A stretch of DNA of 64,000 nucleotides. Source: Bermanella sp036960565. GTDB lineage: Bacteria > Pseudomonadota > Gammaproteobacteria > Pseudomonadales > Oceanobacteraceae. The position numbers and the translations under genes are program-made. The notes under the pieces are model-generated. The model worked only from the letters and a program-made list of their open reading frames with translations. It made no database searches and had not been told where the DNA came from. Shown here one piece after another: positions 63,738-64,000 of this stretch (position 1 is the first letter of the stretch; every line of letters starts with the position of its first letter). The stretch is taken from positions 1-64,000 of the forward strand of contig JBALXQ010000031.1 in assembly GCA_036960565.1 (NCBI GenBank). Direction: 5' to 3'.

Positions 63738-64000
63738 ATGAGTACCAGCACAGCAGAGCATACTGAAAAACCCGGCATAGACCTGAACTCGCCTGAATTA
63801 TATTTCAATCGTGAACTCAGCCACATGCAGTTTAATAAGCGCGTGCTCGAGCAGGCTATGGATAGCAGCCACCCATTGTTAAATCGCTTAATGTTTCTGT
63901 GTATTTTCTCCAGCAACCTAGATGAATTTTTTGAAGTGCGAGTGGCCAGCCTTAAGAAACAAATGGCCTTTAGCCGAGAAATCCCTGGCCCCGACGGCAC
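63738..64000 (+). CDS. ppk: Polyphosphate kinase, N-terminal part
   Basis: The frame opens at ATG 63738 (MSTSTAEHTEKPG) and is still open at the end of the window; 87 codons are visible. YFNRELSHMQFNKRVLEQAMD, then HPLLNRLMFLCIFSSNLDEFFEVRVASLKKQ is the N-terminal domain of Ppk1 (usual form NRELSWLQFN). It should make polyphosphate from ATP at the membrane face. hemB-ppk adjacency is common in pseudomonad relatives. The Trp-to-His change in the ELSW motif is notable but may be harmless. Confidence 0.92.
   Translation, partial: MSTSTAEHTEKPGIDLNSPELYFNRELSHMQFNKRVLEQAMDSSHPLLNRLMFLCIFSSNLDEFFEVRVASLKKQMAFSREIPGPDG

Noticed and set aside
1..64000. Prophage, insertion sequence or genomic island
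   Set aside because: No transposase, integrase, phage structural gene or tRNA gene was found; gene content is core-like throughout.

Overview
The window is about 64 kb of a moderately AT-leaning gammaproteobacterial chromosome. The gene order is that of a marine, pseudomonad-like lineage (Oceanospirillales, Cellvibrionales or Pseudomonadales neighbourhood; species not assigned). The signs are glnA-ntrB-ntrC, secB-rhodanese-gpmI-envC-ctpA, an AlgP/Rsd/DsbB neighbourhood, pckA-hslO-hslR-yrfG-nudE-cysQ and hemCDXY with hemB close by. I see no tRNA, rRNA, insertion sequence, integrase or CRISPR array.

Layout: 0-4.2 kb holds the end of glnA and the NtrBC nitrogen two-component system. 4.3-22.2 kb is one long minus-strand locus for a mannose-sensitive-haemagglutinin (MSHA) type IV pilus, transcribed mshI-I2/N-J-K-L-M-N-E-G-B-A-C-D-O-P-Q. 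It has all inner-membrane, secretin, ATPase, pilin and tip-protein genes but no recognisable mshF or mshH. 22.3-30 kb carries housekeeping and envelope genes (trmL, secB, rhodanese, gpmI, envC, ctpA, a divergent polysaccharide deacetylase) and an orphan periplasmic binding protein. 30-40 kb carries an ABC-F ATPase, a TIGR02444-like protein, an AlgP-like Lys/Ala-rich protein, an orphan ParA, a WD40-like lipoprotein, rsd, dsbB, a FliL-like protein, an RMF-like protein and gshA. 40-49.4 kb holds tex, a second orphan binding protein, pckA, the Hsp33/Hsp15/YrfG group, nudE and cysQ. 49.5-53.2 kb is repeat-rich intergenic DNA, a CheY-like regulator, a membrane diguanylate cyclase and lrgAB-like genes. 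53.7-57.8 kb is hemCDXY. The last part has a secreted PI-PLC-like protein with a lectin-like C-terminus, a hotdog thioesterase, a TVP38/FAD-disulphide-reductase fusion, hemB and the start of ppk.

The genes mostly form ordinary functional groups: tetrapyrrole synthesis (hemB, C, D, X, Y), nitrogen control next to glutamine synthetase, pilus assembly, and cell-wall hydrolase control. MshE has a probable c-di-GMP-binding N-terminus, so the diguanylate cyclase in the same window could feed the pilus; this is inference.

The least expected signal is outside the genes. The ends of two genes (glnA; the TVP38/FAD reductase) are copied again just downstream of their own stop codons, once and twice respectively, with codons largely preserved in the nearer copies. 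A third duplication of about 100 bp, with a 178-bp period and a perfect DnaA-box sequence in each copy, lies upstream of lrgA. Short hairpins with a shared TCCCTG core are scattered between genes. A perfect CRP-type palindrome lies upstream of the RMF-like gene. These are the parts most worth checking.
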